The notes under the pieces are model-generated. The model made no database searches. It saw only the letters and a program-made list of their open reading frames with translations, and had not been told where the DNA came from. Positions 1-8,104 of a stretch of 23,938 nt of DNA are shown here, one piece after another. Positions within the stretch are counted from its first letter, which is position 1. Every line of letters begins with the position of its first letter. Made by a program: the position numbers and the translations under genes. The stretch covers positions 1 to 23,938 of the forward strand of contig NYVZ01000029.1 of the NCBI GenBank assembly GCA_002684895.1, read 5' to 3'. Source of the DNA: Pelagibacteraceae bacterium (GTDB taxonomy: Bacteria; Pseudomonadota; Alphaproteobacteria; Pelagibacterales; Pelagibacteraceae).

Positions 1-1008
1 ACCACTTCTTCCGTTTGTTTTCATCTTTAAAATATTTGAGTAATAGGTATCTAAAATTAATTGATTAAAATTACCTTTATTCACTAAATTTAGTTTATTA
101 TTTTTAACCCCTTCAGAGTCGAAGCATTGAGACCCCAATCCCTGTTTAATTAGTGGGTCGTCAATAATATTAATTTCTTTGGAAAAAATTTCCTTACCGA
201 GATAGTCTTTAAGAAATGTAGTCCCACGTGCAAAAGCAGATCCAGAAATTGCAGAAGAAAAAAGTGACAGTATTGTCTTGGAAACATTTCTATCAAAAAT
301 TATAGGTATTTTTCCTGATTTAATTTTTTTTGCACCCAGCCTTGCACACGCTTTATTAGCAGCATTTTTTCCAATATTCCTTGGGTTATTTAATTTATTA
401 GAAAAACGATTCACATCAAATTCATAATCCCTCTCCATTTGACCATTCTCTTCAGCTAATGCTTCGCAAAAAACCGAGTAGGAAGAGGTATTATATCCGT
501 CACAAAATCCAATACTGTTTGCAAATATAAAATTTGATTTAACCTCTGTAAAAGACGACCCATTTGAATTTGTAATTTTCGAATTAGAGAACATTTCATC
601 TTCCATGTCAGCTAGAAAATTTTGTTTAAAATCATATGATAAAATATTTTGATCATAAAGATCGAGATCAGGTATTTTATTTTCTAAATGATCTTTTTGT
701 GGCAAACCTACAAATTCATCCTTTGGTGAAACTTTTGTTTGTTGGACTGATCTTTCAATTAAAGACAAAAGATTTTGTTCATCAAAATTAGAAGTTGAAA
801 CATTTGTTTTTTTTTTGTCGATATAAGTTATCAAATTGAGTGATAAAATTTCGGATCTATCAGATTGCTCTTTTTCTTTGTTTCTATAGTTTATGGTATC
901 TGCAATGCTATTACTTATGCCAATTTCTACATCGGTCGCTCCTAAAGTTTTTGCTTTCTTAATACATTTTTCAGCAATGTTTGAGAGATATTCTTTTGAT
1001 TTAAGCAT
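1..1008 (-). CDS. pmbA: PmbA/TldE, TldD-PmbA family protease subunit (partial, C-terminus outside window)
   Basis: Reading the minus strand from the ATG at 1008-1006 gives 336 codons open to the window edge, so the last roughly 110-120 residues of a typical 450-residue PmbA are missing. The protein opens MLKSKEYLSNIAEKCIKKAK, then has KTLGATDVEIGISNS, the usual PmbA start in which an N-terminal alpha/beta domain recognises paired substrate. Near the edge the LILDTYYSNILKMKTNGRSG stretch matches the family's 'LLDTxSARxLGLKTTG' region. No HExxxH motif is seen in the visible part, which fits PmbA (TldE) rather than its catalytic partner TldD. In the family the two form a heterodimeric metalloprotease acting on unfolded peptides and modified peptide precursors; the tldD partner lies at 3259-4677. 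It overlaps the end of ubiA by 8 bases, so the two are probably co-transcribed. Family assignment is by recognition of motifs. Confidence 0.85.
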   Translation of the reverse strand, partial: MLKSKEYLSNIAEKCIKKAKTLGATDVEIGISNSIADTINYRNKEKEQSDRSEILSLNLITYIDKKKTNVSTSNFDEQNLLSLIERSVQQTKVSPKDEFVGLPQKDHLENKIPDLDLYDQNILSYDFKQNFLADMEDEMFSNSKITNSNGSSFTEVKSNFIFANSIGFCDGYNTSSYSVFCEALAEENGQMERDYEFDVNRFSNKLNNPRNIGKNAANKACARLGAKKIKSGKIPIIFDRNVSKTILSLFSSAISGSAFARGTTFLKDYLGKEIFSKEINIIDDPLIKQGLGSQCFDSEGVKNNKLNLVNKGNFNQLILDTYYSNILKMKTNGRSG

Positions 1009-1861
1009 ATTTAAAAATAAATATTTGAATTAAAAAAATAGACAACCCATAATAATTATTTAATTTAAAAAGTGATAAATTTTTCTTATTTTTGCTTATT
1101 TCTACTGATTGAATCTGATATACTAGTAAAAAAAATGGCAAAAGATAAAATAAGAAAAAAATTCCAATCTCTTTAGCTATTAAAACACTTACAATGAATA
1201 TTAAGCTAAAACTGAGCATATAAACAATTGTTAAAAATTGCTTAATATTTTTTTTAAATTTAATTGATGTCGATTTTACACCTATCCTTATATCATCGTA
1301 TATATCTTGCAAACCGTAAATTGTATCATAACCCAATGTCCAAAGTATTGCTGAAATATAAATTAAAATTATTTCTAAATTAATTTCATCATTGAAAACT
1401 AAATAACTTAAAATTACACCCCAGTTAAAAACTATTCCTAAAAAAAGTTGTGGCCAATAAGTTATTCTTTTCATGAATGGATATAATCCGATTAAAATTC
1501 CAGAAGAAAGTCCAAAAATTATTGCCTTTAAATTAAATTGAAAAAGAATTAATAAAGATAAGAGGCTTAAAAAAATAGATAGCGCCCAGGCCTTACGGAT
1601 CGATACTTTCCCAGATGCTATTTGTCTAAATTTAGTTCTCCTGACATTTTGATCAATCTTTTTGTCGATAATATCGTTATAAACACATCCTGCGCTCCTC
1701 ATTAAAATTGATCCTACAAAAAATAAAATTAAATATGCTAACCAATTATTATCCATTGGTCCTTGACCTAAAACTATTGCAAATCCCCAAGCACAGGGCC
1801 AGAATAAAAGCATAAATCCAACAGGTCTATCCAATCTCATTAAGAAAAAATATTTTTTCAT
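1001..1861 (-). CDS. ubiA: 4-hydroxybenzoate polyprenyltransferase UbiA
   Basis: A 286-residue integral membrane protein with about eight or nine hydrophobic segments, normal length for UbiA. It attaches the polyprenyl tail to 4-hydroxybenzoate in ubiquinone synthesis at the inner membrane. The two Asp-rich motifs that bind Mg-diphosphate are intact: NDIIDKKID at residues 62-70 (D63, D66, D70) and DTIYGLQDIYDD at 179-190 (D179, D186, D190), followed by the family's IRIGVKST. The N-terminal MRLDRPVGFMLLFWPCAWG is the classic UbiA opening and supports the ATG start at 1861. It lies 3 bases after the haloacid-dehalogenase-like gene and runs 8 bases into pmbA, suggesting a three-gene minus-strand transcript. 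Its product supports the quinone-linked respiratory chain that ends in the oxidase encoded further right. The heme O synthase at 7187-8104 belongs to the same fold superfamily but has different motifs. Confidence 0.96.
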   Translation of the reverse strand: MKKYFFLMRLDRPVGFMLLFWPCAWGFAIVLGQGPMDNNWLAYLILFFVGSILMRSAGCVYNDIIDKKIDQNVRRTKFRQIASGKVSIRKAWALSIFLSLLSLLILFQFNLKAIIFGLSSGILIGLYPFMKRITYWPQLFLGIVFNWGVILSYLVFNDEINLEIILIYISAILWTLGYDTIYGLQDIYDDIRIGVKSTSIKFKKNIKQFLTIVYMLSFSLIFIVSVLIAKEIGIFFLFYLLPFFLLVYQIQSVEISKNKKNLSLFKLNNYYGLSIFLIQIFIFKYA

Positions 1862-1864
1862 TAA

Positions 1865-2533
1865 TTAGAAAAGCTTAATCAATTCTGAAAGATCTTTAAT
1901 TTTAAATTTTGGTTGATATCCAAGTTTATCGAATGTTTTACCAAAACGGTCTACCCATATTGATTGATATCCAAAAATACCTCCACCAACTATATCCCAG
2001 GTATTGGAACTTAAAAAACAAACCTCCTCAGGTTTGCAGTCAAATTTTTTTGTAACTAATTCATAAACTTTAGGATGCGGTTTATATATCCCCACTTCCT
2101 CAATTGAAATGAGGTCGTCAAATAAATCTTGAACCTTTGCGTGAGCAGTTAATTCGTTTAGCAGCGAAGGGGAACCGTTTGATAAAATACACGTCTTAAC
2201 ATTTTTTTCTTTTAAATTTTTTAAACACGTCACTAATTCAGGATAGGAATTTAATTTTTTATATAATTCTAAAAGTTTTGATCTAAATTTTTTATCAATT
2301 TTATGACTTTCCATCGCAAAGTCCAAAGAGTCCTCTGTAACTCTCCAAAAATCCTCGTGTTTTTTCATTAATGATCTCAACCAGGTATATTCTAATTGAA
2401 CTGTTCTCCATGTAGTAGAAAAACTGAGCCAATCTTTACCAATTTCTTTTGCTAAATTCTGAGCTGCAGAATTTATATCAAAACAAGTCCCATATGCATC
2501 AAATGCACAAACTTTAATATTTTTAATTTTCAT
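1865..2533 (-). CDS. HAD-superfamily hydrolase, (S)-2-haloacid dehalogenase type II
   Basis: A 222-residue soluble HAD hydrolase of the type II 2-haloacid dehalogenase subgroup, which hydrolyses L-2-haloalkanoates to D-2-hydroxyacids. Motif I is FDAYGTCFD with nucleophile D12 and T16. R43 lies in the cap-forming segment. Motif II is LSNGS (S118, N119), motif III is K151 with Y157, and motif IV is SSNTWD (S175, N177, D180). From memory of the L-2-haloacid dehalogenase of Pseudomonas sp. YL, these residues line up with its full catalytic set, almost at the same numbering. The cap segment (about residues 20-95) is the usual length. It is the first gene of a minus-strand run into ubiA (3-base gap), and it starts 21 bases from the divergent rsmE start. 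Real substrate is unknown; many annotated members may act on other phosphorylated or halogenated small molecules. Confidence 0.87.
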   Translation of the reverse strand: MKIKNIKVCAFDAYGTCFDINSAAQNLAKEIGKDWLSFSTTWRTVQLEYTWLRSLMKKHEDFWRVTEDSLDFAMESHKIDKKFRSKLLELYKKLNSYPELVTCLKNLKEKNVKTCILSNGSPSLLNELTAHAKVQDLFDDLISIEEVGIYKPHPKVYELVTKKFDCKPEEVCFLSSNTWDIVGGGIFGYQSIWVDRFGKTFDKLGYQPKFKIKDLSELIKLF

Positions 2534-2554
2534 AATGAGATATAAAATAAGTTT
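2534..2554. promoter_or_regulatory. 21-base divergent intergenic region, candidate -10 for rsmE
   Basis: Only 21 bases separate the divergent start codons of the dehalogenase-like gene and rsmE. A TATAAA hexamer at 2541-2546 could be the -10 of rsmE. That would put transcription start about one or two bases before the ATG at 2555, that is, a leaderless or nearly leaderless message. On the other strand TATTTT/TTATAT overlaps the same bases. No clear -35 and no Shine-Dalgarno sequence fits. Assignment is by eye only. Confidence 0.3.
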
Positions 2555-3262
2555 ATGCCTAAAATTAGATTATTTTGCGCTGAATCTCTAGAAGAAAAAA
2601 AGGAAATTGATATTGATGGTGATAATTTTCATTATCTTGTCAATGTTATGAGATGTGAAGTTGGTTCAATAGTTTTTTTATTCAATCAAAATGATGGCGA
2701 ATTTCAATCCAAGGTGTCTGATAAACGAAAAAAAGCATTAACATTAACTATTAACAGTAGGATAGAGTATGAGAGCATAAATAATAATTTTAGTCTAATT
2801 TTTTGCCCTCCTAAATCTAGTAGGCTCGATACTTTGATTCAAAAATGTACTGAAATTGGTGTCAAAAATTTTATCCCTATCATTTCAGATCGTACTGAAA
2901 ATAGAAAATTAAATATTAATCGAATAGAAAAAATAATTAAAGAGGCTGTGGAACAATCTAATCAAATACATGTTCCCGGTATTTGTGAACCTGTTAGCTT
3001 TTCAAAATTTGTTGAAAATTATAATAAAAATAATAATGATATTTTTTTTGCCGACATACAATCAAATTTTAAATTTTCCAATTTAAAACTTGATAATACA
3101 AAATCAAATTTTATTTTAATTGGACCAGAGGGTGATTTCTCGCCTAACGAGCTTCAAGTATTAAGAGGTAGCTTCAAAAGCTTTACACTAGGTAAACGAA
3201 TATTGAGAAGTGAAACAGCTGCAATATCTTCTCTAGTGTTATTTAATAACCCCACAAACTAA
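2555..3262 (+). CDS. rsmE: 16S rRNA m3U1498 methyltransferase RsmE
   Basis: A 235-residue SPOUT-class methyltransferase of normal RsmE length, which methylates N3 of U1498 in helix 44 of 16S rRNA with S-adenosylmethionine. The N-terminal PUA-like domain covers about residues 1-70 (RLFCAESL, then HYLVNVMRCEVG). The SPOUT domain shows LIQKCTEIGV (95-104), EAVEQSNQIHVP (130-141), the knot motif GPEGDF at 190-195 and the C-terminal LGKRILRSETAA at 212-223, all hallmark RsmE segments. It is divergent from the dehalogenase-like gene and its last 4 bases overlap the end of convergent tldD. No Shine-Dalgarno sequence is obvious before the ATG. In many bacteria rsmE has other neighbours; its placement next to tldD here is simply what the sequence shows. 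Confidence 0.95.
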   Translation: MPKIRLFCAESLEEKKEIDIDGDNFHYLVNVMRCEVGSIVFLFNQNDGEFQSKVSDKRKKALTLTINSRIEYESINNNFSLIFCPPKSSRLDTLIQKCTEIGVKNFIPIISDRTENRKLNINRIEKIIKEAVEQSNQIHVPGICEPVSFSKFVENYNKNNNDIFFADIQSNFKFSNLKLDNTKSNFILIGPEGDFSPNELQVLRGSFKSFTLGKRILRSETAAISSLVLFNNPTN

Positions 3263-4677
3263 ATATTAGTTCCACCAACTGTAATTTGGTCAACTAAAAT
3301 AGAGGGCTGACCAACACCAACTGGAACCCATTGCCCACCTTTTCCACATGTACCAATACCCGGATCTAGTTTCATATCATTTCCAACCATAGATACTTTA
3401 GTTAGAATATCAGGGCCGTTACCAATAAGAGTAACACCTTTTAATGGTGCACCAATTTTTCCATTATTTATTTCATACGCTTCAGTACATGAAAAAACAA
3501 ACTTACCATTAGTAATATCGACTTGACCACCTCCAAATGAAACAGCATAAATTCCCTTATCAACTTTATTAATCATTTCATCTTGAGTATTATTACCATT
3601 GATCATAAACGTATTAGTCATTCTTGGCATCGGTGCATGCTCAAAACTTTCTCTTCTTCCATTACCTGTAGGCTCAACCTGCATAAGTTTTGCATTCATG
3701 CGGTCTTGCATAAAGTTTTTTAATATTCCATTTTCAATTAAAATATTTTTTGATGTTGGCGTTCCTTCATCATCTATAGTTAATGATCCCCTACGACTTG
3801 CAATTGTACCATCATCTACTACCGTAATATTTTCATGAGCTATTTTTTGTCCCACCAAATTATGAAAGGCAGAAGTTTTTTTTCTATTAAAGTCACCTTC
3901 CAATCCATGACCTATAGCTTCATGTAAAATAATACCAGGCCAGCCTGGACCTAAAACAACTTTCATTTCTCCTGCAGGCGCAGGTTTACTTTCTAGATTG
4001 ACCTCAGCTTGTCGAATTGCTTCATCACAAATAACTTTCCAATTATCATTTCCTAGAAAATTCTCGTAATTTTTTCTTCCACCAGTGCCGTATGATCCAG
4101 ATTCTTTTTTTCCATTTTTTTCTATCATCACTCCGATATTAAATCTCACCAAAGGTCTTTGGTCATCATATATTTGATTGTTTGATTTTATAATTTTAAT
4201 AGATTGGTGCTCACCAAAAAAAGAAGCTGTAACTTGTTTAATATTTGAATTTTTTTGTCTAACATAATTATCAATTTTTTGTAGTAATTCTATCTTTTCT
4301 TCAAAAGGTTTGCTTTCAATAGGATCTTTATCTTCATACAATTTGGTATTAGTTCTTTGAGGATTATCTTGTTTGATTAAATTTCCCGAATTCGATTTTA
4401 CATTTGCTTTTAGATTTTTAGCAGCATCTCCCAAAGATTTTTTCGAAATTATATTGGAATGACTAAATGCGGTTTTATCCTCATTCACGGCTCTAAATCC
4501 AAAACCAAAACTTGTTTCAAAACTTGAGTTTTTTATTTTTCCATCATCAAGAAGGATAGACTCGCTTTTTGTATTTTCTAAAAAAAGTTCTCCGTCATCG
4601 CATTTATTTAACGTTTCAGATACCAAGCTTTCAGCTTGCTGTTGAGAAATGTCAGAATTGTTAAAAAAGTCGCTCAT
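3259..4677 (-). CDS. tldD: TldD, catalytic subunit of TldD/TldE (PmbA) metalloprotease
   Basis: A 472-residue protein of normal TldD length. The zinc-binding HExxxH motif is present as HEAIGHGLEGD, with H252, E253 and H257. The third ligand seen in the family, a cysteine near the C-terminus, is C444 in GTCGKGGQWVPVG. The segment TGGRKNYENFLG (198-209) and the YAVSFGGGQVDITNGKFVFS-like region are typical of the family. Together with PmbA (start of the window) it would form the heterodimeric protease that trims unfolded peptides and, in some bacteria, matures microcin B17-type peptides or removes CcdA antitoxin. No peptide-modification genes lie nearby, so a general peptide or toxin-antitoxin role is more likely. 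It converges on rsmE with a 4-base overlap and diverges from coxB across 71 bases. Confidence 0.95.
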   Translation of the reverse strand: MSDFFNNSDISQQQAESLVSETLNKCDDGELFLENTKSESILLDDGKIKNSSFETSFGFGFRAVNEDKTAFSHSNIISKKSLGDAAKNLKANVKSNSGNLIKQDNPQRTNTKLYEDKDPIESKPFEEKIELLQKIDNYVRQKNSNIKQVTASFFGEHQSIKIIKSNNQIYDDQRPLVRFNIGVMIEKNGKKESGSYGTGGRKNYENFLGNDNWKVICDEAIRQAEVNLESKPAPAGEMKVVLGPGWPGIILHEAIGHGLEGDFNRKKTSAFHNLVGQKIAHENITVVDDGTIASRRGSLTIDDEGTPTSKNILIENGILKNFMQDRMNAKLMQVEPTGNGRRESFEHAPMPRMTNTFMINGNNTQDEMINKVDKGIYAVSFGGGQVDITNGKFVFSCTEAYEINNGKIGAPLKGVTLIGNGPDILTKVSMVGNDMKLDPGIGTCGKGGQWVPVGVGQPSILVDQITVGGTNI

Positions 4678-4710
4678 TTATTAGTGTTTTGTCAAAGTGT
4701 CGCAAAGTGT

Positions 4711-4739
4711 AATCTAGCTCTTTTTGTTATAAAAGCCAA
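4711..4739 (-). promoter_or_regulatory. Candidate tldD promoter
   Basis: Read on the minus strand, TTGGCT (4739-4734) is followed after 17 bases by TAGATT (4716-4711), an acceptable sigma-70-like -35/-10 pair about 34 bases upstream of the tldD start codon. A TATAAA usable as a coxB -10 on the plus strand abuts the -35, so the two promoters would interfere. By eye only. Confidence 0.35.
4728..4733 (+). promoter_or_regulatory. Candidate -10 element of the cox operon
   Basis: TATAAA lies 15 bases upstream of the coxB ATG in the only sizeable gap before the oxidase operon. The implied 5' leader would be about 8-10 bases with no Shine-Dalgarno sequence. No convincing -35 hexamer sits 16-18 bases upstream, so this is a weak call. 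Confidence 0.3.
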
Positions 4740-4748
4740 ATTAAAATT

Positions 4749-5573
4749 ATGAAAAAATTAATTGCTTTTTATTTATTAATTTCTCAGTCTAATTCTTATG
4801 CTTCTCAGCCAAAAGAATGGCAACTTGGTTTTCAACCACCTGTTACACCTATAATGAAAGACGTAACATGGATGCATGATTATATTTTACTACCTGTGAT
4901 CATAGGTATAAGCGTTTTTGTTCTATTTTTAATGCTTTATGTATTTGTAAAATTCAGAGAGTCAAAAAACCCGACCCCATCCAAGACAACCCATAACGTC
5001 ATGGTAGAAGTATTATGGACTGTAATTCCATGTATAATCCTTATTGTGATTGCCGTTCCATCGTTTAAACTTTTATATAAAGAAGAAACGATACCTAAAG
5101 CAGATGTCACTTTAAAGGCAATCGGGCATCAGTGGTATTGGGGATATGAGTACCCGGATGAAAAAATTGCGTTTGAGTCTGTAATGATTGAAGATAAAGA
5201 TTTAAAGCCAGGTCAACCACGATTACTTGCAACTGATACAAAAGTAGTTGTACCAGTGAACAAGGTTGTAAAAGTACTAATAACTTCTGGTGATGTAAAT
5301 CATGCATGGGCTGTTCCAGCATTCGGAGTAAAAAGAGATGCTATTAAAGGAAGAATAAATGAAACTTGGTTTAAGGTAGATAAAGAAGGAATCTATTACG
5401 GCCAATGTTCTGAACTTTGTGGAATTAAACATGCTTTCATGCCAATCGAAGTGCATGTTGTCTCAGAAGAAAAATATACTGAATGGTTAATCGAAGCCAA
5501 GAAAAAATTTGCTATGGAAGAAAATGGCTCAACTAGAAAAGTAAAAAAAATATTTAATAAGGAGCAAATGTAA
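4749..5573 (+). CDS. coxB: Cytochrome c oxidase subunit II (aa3-type)
   Basis: A 274-residue subunit II that accepts electrons from cytochrome c through the binuclear CuA centre on the periplasmic face. Residues 1-19 are a signal peptide (MKKLIAFYLLISQSNSYAS). Two transmembrane helices follow, about 44-68 and 88-108. Then comes the cupredoxin domain, opened by GHQWYWGYEYPD (126-137), the aromatic electron-entry patch. All CuA ligands are present: H185, C220, E222, C224, H228 and M231 within YGQCSELCGIKHAFM. No cytochrome c domain is fused at the C-terminus, which instead ends in a charged tail. It is the first gene of the cox operon; its TAA shares one base with the coxA ATG, and AAGGAG at 5559-5564 serves as the coxA ribosome site. 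Confidence 0.97.
   Translation: MKKLIAFYLLISQSNSYASQPKEWQLGFQPPVTPIMKDVTWMHDYILLPVIIGISVFVLFLMLYVFVKFRESKNPTPSKTTHNVMVEVLWTVIPCIILIVIAVPSFKLLYKEETIPKADVTLKAIGHQWYWGYEYPDEKIAFESVMIEDKDLKPGQPRLLATDTKVVVPVNKVVKVLITSGDVNHAWAVPAFGVKRDAIKGRINETWFKVDKEGIYYGQCSELCGIKHAFMPIEVHVVSEEKYTEWLIEAKKKFAMEENGSTRKVKKIFNKEQM
5559..5564 (+). promoter_or_regulatory. Shine-Dalgarno site of coxA inside coxB
   Basis: AAGGAG lies 8 bases before the coxA ATG at 5573 and within the last codons of coxB. It supports that start and translational coupling of the two oxidase subunits. Such strong sites are rare in this window. Confidence 0.7.
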
Positions 5574-7180
5574 TGTCGTTGTATACTGCATCAGCAGACC
5601 AAGCCCACGATCACAATCCAACAGGTTGGAGAAGATGGTTACTATCAACTAACCACAAAGATATAGGAACTTTATATTTATGGTTTGCATTAACTGCTGG
5701 AGTGATCGGTTTTGCTTTTTCAGTCGTTATAAGAGCAGAGCTAATGTACCCTGGCGACGGGATACTCGGCGGCAATCATCATTTATATAATGTTTTGGTT
5801 ACTGGTCATGGACTTTTGATGATTTTCTTCATGGTAATGCCTGCAATGATAGGCGGATTTGGTAACTGGTTTGTTCCAATTCAAATTGGAGCACCTGACA
5901 TGGCATTTCCTAGAATGAATAATATCTCATTCTGGTTACTTCCAACATCTTTAATTCTATTGATTTCTTCTATATTCGTTGAGGGACCCGCAGGTCAAAA
6001 TGGTGTTGGCGGAGGTTGGACAATTTATCCTCCTTTATCAACAAGCGCACAACCTGGTCCAGCAATGGATCTTGCAATTTTAAGTTTACATGTTGCTGGT
6101 GCTTCATCAATCTTAGGTGCAATTAATTTTATAACTACAATCTTTAATATGAGGGCACCTGGAATGACACTTCATAAAATGCCATTGTTTGTTTGGTCAA
6201 TGTTAGTAACAGCTTTTTTATTGCTATTAGCAGTTCCAGTTTTAGCTGGAGGGATTACAATGCTGCTAACTGACAGAAATTTTGGTACAGCTTTTTTTAA
6301 CCCTGAAGGGGGAGGGGATCCAATTTTATTTCAACATCTATTTTGGTTTTTTGGTCACCCCGAAGTGTATATTTTGATTTTACCTGGATTCGGTATGATC
6401 AGTCATATTGTTTCGACTTTTTCAAAAAAACCAGTTTTTGGATATCTAGGAATGGCTTATGCAATGATATCAATTGGTGTTGTAGGATTTATCGTTTGGG
6501 CTCACCATATGTACACGGTTGGAATGGGCGCTGATACACGTGCTTATTTTACTTTTGCAACTATGGTTATCGCAGTCCCAACAGGTATTAAAATTTTTTC
6601 ATGGATTGCAACAATGTGGGGCGGATCTGTAAGGTTTGACACACCCATGCTCTGGGCATTAGGTTTTATATTTTTATTTACGGTTGGTGGGGTTACCGGT
6701 GTTGTCCTAGCGAATGCAGGAGTTGATACTGCATTACATGATACTTATTATGTTGTTGCTCACTTTCATTATGTGCTCTCATTAGGAGCAGTTTTTTCAA
6801 TATTTGCAGGCTTTTACTATTGGTTTGGCAAAATGTCTGGTTATGAAATTTCTCCGTTCTTAGGAAAATTACATTTTTGGCTAACTTTTATTTCTGTAAA
6901 TTTAGTTTTTTTTCCTCAACATTTTCTTGGTCTAGCTGGAATGCCAAGGAGATACGCCGACTATCCAGATGCCTATGCTGGTTGGAATTACGTATCATCG
7001 ATTGGATCAATGTTATCAGTTGTAAGTTTAGTCGTATTTTTTACTGCAGTGATTCATGCATTTATGAGACAAAAGGCTGTTGAAGCAAATTACTGGGGTG
7101 AAGGAGCTACAACTTTGGAGTGGACCCTGGCATCACCTCCACCATTCCATCAATTTAATGAATTACCAAAAATAAAATAA
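5573..7180 (+). CDS. coxA: Cytochrome c oxidase subunit I (aa3-type)
   Basis: The 535-residue catalytic core subunit, with 12 hydrophobic helices, reduces oxygen at the heme a3-CuB site and pumps protons. Low-spin heme a ligands are H79 (VTGHGLLM) and H399. Heme a3 is held by H397 (VVAHFHYV). CuB ligands are H262, H311 and H312, with the cross-linked Y266 in GHPEVY. E264 in the same motif marks a D-channel A1-type enzyme, and K340 in PTGIKIFSW matches the K-channel lysine. The order and length agree with mitochondrial-type subunit I. The ATG overlaps the coxB stop codon by one base and is preceded by a clear AAGGAG. ctaB follows after 6 bases. Confidence 0.98.
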   Translation: MSLYTASADQAHDHNPTGWRRWLLSTNHKDIGTLYLWFALTAGVIGFAFSVVIRAELMYPGDGILGGNHHLYNVLVTGHGLLMIFFMVMPAMIGGFGNWFVPIQIGAPDMAFPRMNNISFWLLPTSLILLISSIFVEGPAGQNGVGGGWTIYPPLSTSAQPGPAMDLAILSLHVAGASSILGAINFITTIFNMRAPGMTLHKMPLFVWSMLVTAFLLLLAVPVLAGGITMLLTDRNFGTAFFNPEGGGDPILFQHLFWFFGHPEVYILILPGFGMISHIVSTFSKKPVFGYLGMAYAMISIGVVGFIVWAHHMYTVGMGADTRAYFTFATMVIAVPTGIKIFSWIATMWGGSVRFDTPMLWALGFIFLFTVGGVTGVVLANAGVDTALHDTYYVVAHFHYVLSLGAVFSIFAGFYYWFGKMSGYEISPFLGKLHFWLTFISVNLVFFPQHFLGLAGMPRRYADYPDAYAGWNYVSSIGSMLSVVSLVVFFTAVIHAFMRQKAVEANYWGEGATTLEWTLASPPPFHQFNELPKIK

Positions 7181-7186
7181 ATTTAA

Positions 7187-8104
7187 GTGTCTGCTCGAAC
7201 TACTGAATTAAATCAACAACAGGGCAGTTCTTTAAAAGTTTTTTCATCTTTTTATGAATTGATGAAACCAAGAGTGATGTCGTTGGTAATTTTTACAGCA
7301 TTAGTGGGATTGGTAATAGCTCCTGAAAAAATTGATTTTATTAACAATGTATTATCACTTTTATTCGTAGCCATAGGCGCTGGCGCGGCTGGAGCATTAA
7401 ATATGTGGTATGAGTCAGATACAGATAAATTGATGAGCAGAACTTGTTTGAGACCATTGCCATTAGGTAAGTTAAAACAAGCACATGCGTTATCGTTTGG
7501 CATATTAATGTCTATCGTTTCAATCTTTGGACTTTACTATTTTTCAAATACTCTTTCAGCATTTGTTCTAGCATTAACAATTGGTTTTTATTTTTTTATT
7601 TATACAGTTTGGTTGAAAAAAAAAACTCCACAAAATATTGTAATTGGAGGTGCTGCAGGTGCATTTCCGCCTGTTATAGGTTGGACGATAGCAATGAACA
7701 ATATTACTATTGAACCAATTATTTTGTTCTTAATTATCTTTTTATGGACACCGTCTCATTTTTGGGCACTCAGTTTATATAAAAATCAGGATTACAAGAA
7801 TGCAGGAATTCCAATGTTACCAGTTGTAGCTGGGGAGGATTATACCAAAAAGAACATTCTTATTTATTCTATAATATTATTTCCGGTAACCATTTTACCT
7901 TTTTTACTTGGATTTGCTGGCTTAATAAATTTGGTATCGTCTCTGGGTTTTGGGTTTTATTATATATTTTTATCATTTAAACTTTTTAAAGAAAAAGACA
8001 AAATGATTTATGATCAGATCGCATCAAAAATTTTTATATTTTCAATTTTTTATTTATTTTTTATTTTCTCTACAATTTTAATAGATAATTATTTAGGAGT
8101 TTAA
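7187..8104 (+). CDS. ctaB: Protoheme IX farnesyltransferase (heme O synthase)
   Basis: A 305-residue membrane prenyltransferase that adds a farnesyl group to heme B, giving heme O, the precursor of the heme A used by the coxA product. It has about nine hydrophobic helices. Motif 1 is NMWYESDTDKLMSRT at residues 72-86, with the acidic residues E76, D78 and D80 and the invariant RT before RPLPLGKL. The second family segment is YKNQDYKNAGIPMLPV. The start used is GTG at 7187, 6 bases after coxA; M26 (ELMKPRV) is a possible internal start because the family-conserved part begins there, but alphaproteobacterial members usually carry such an N-terminal tail. The gene may also be named cyoE. Its stop abuts the ATG of the small protein that follows. 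Confidence 0.95.
   Translation: MSARTTELNQQQGSSLKVFSSFYELMKPRVMSLVIFTALVGLVIAPEKIDFINNVLSLLFVAIGAGAAGALNMWYESDTDKLMSRTCLRPLPLGKLKQAHALSFGILMSIVSIFGLYYFSNTLSAFVLALTIGFYFFIYTVWLKKKTPQNIVIGGAAGAFPPVIGWTIAMNNITIEPIILFLIIFLWTPSHFWALSLYKNQDYKNAGIPMLPVVAGEDYTKKNILIYSIILFPVTILPFLLGFAGLINLVSSLGFGFYYIFLSFKLFKEKDKMIYDQIASKIFIFSIFYLFFIFSTILIDNYLGV

Noticed and set aside
3599..3838. 79-codon plus-strand frame within tldD
   Set aside because: It lies antisense to the TldD region just after the zinc-binding motif and shows no domain or start signal.
4678..4748. Possible small RNA or riboswitch upstream of coxB
   Set aside because: The 71 bases contain a repeated AAAGTGT-like element and promoter-like boxes but no stable stem or known aptamer pattern that I could see.
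6343..7083. Plus-strand frames of 63 and 68 codons within coxA
   Set aside because: Out-of-frame readings of highly conserved oxidase sequence (for example antisense-like Trp/Ser-rich products); no independent support.
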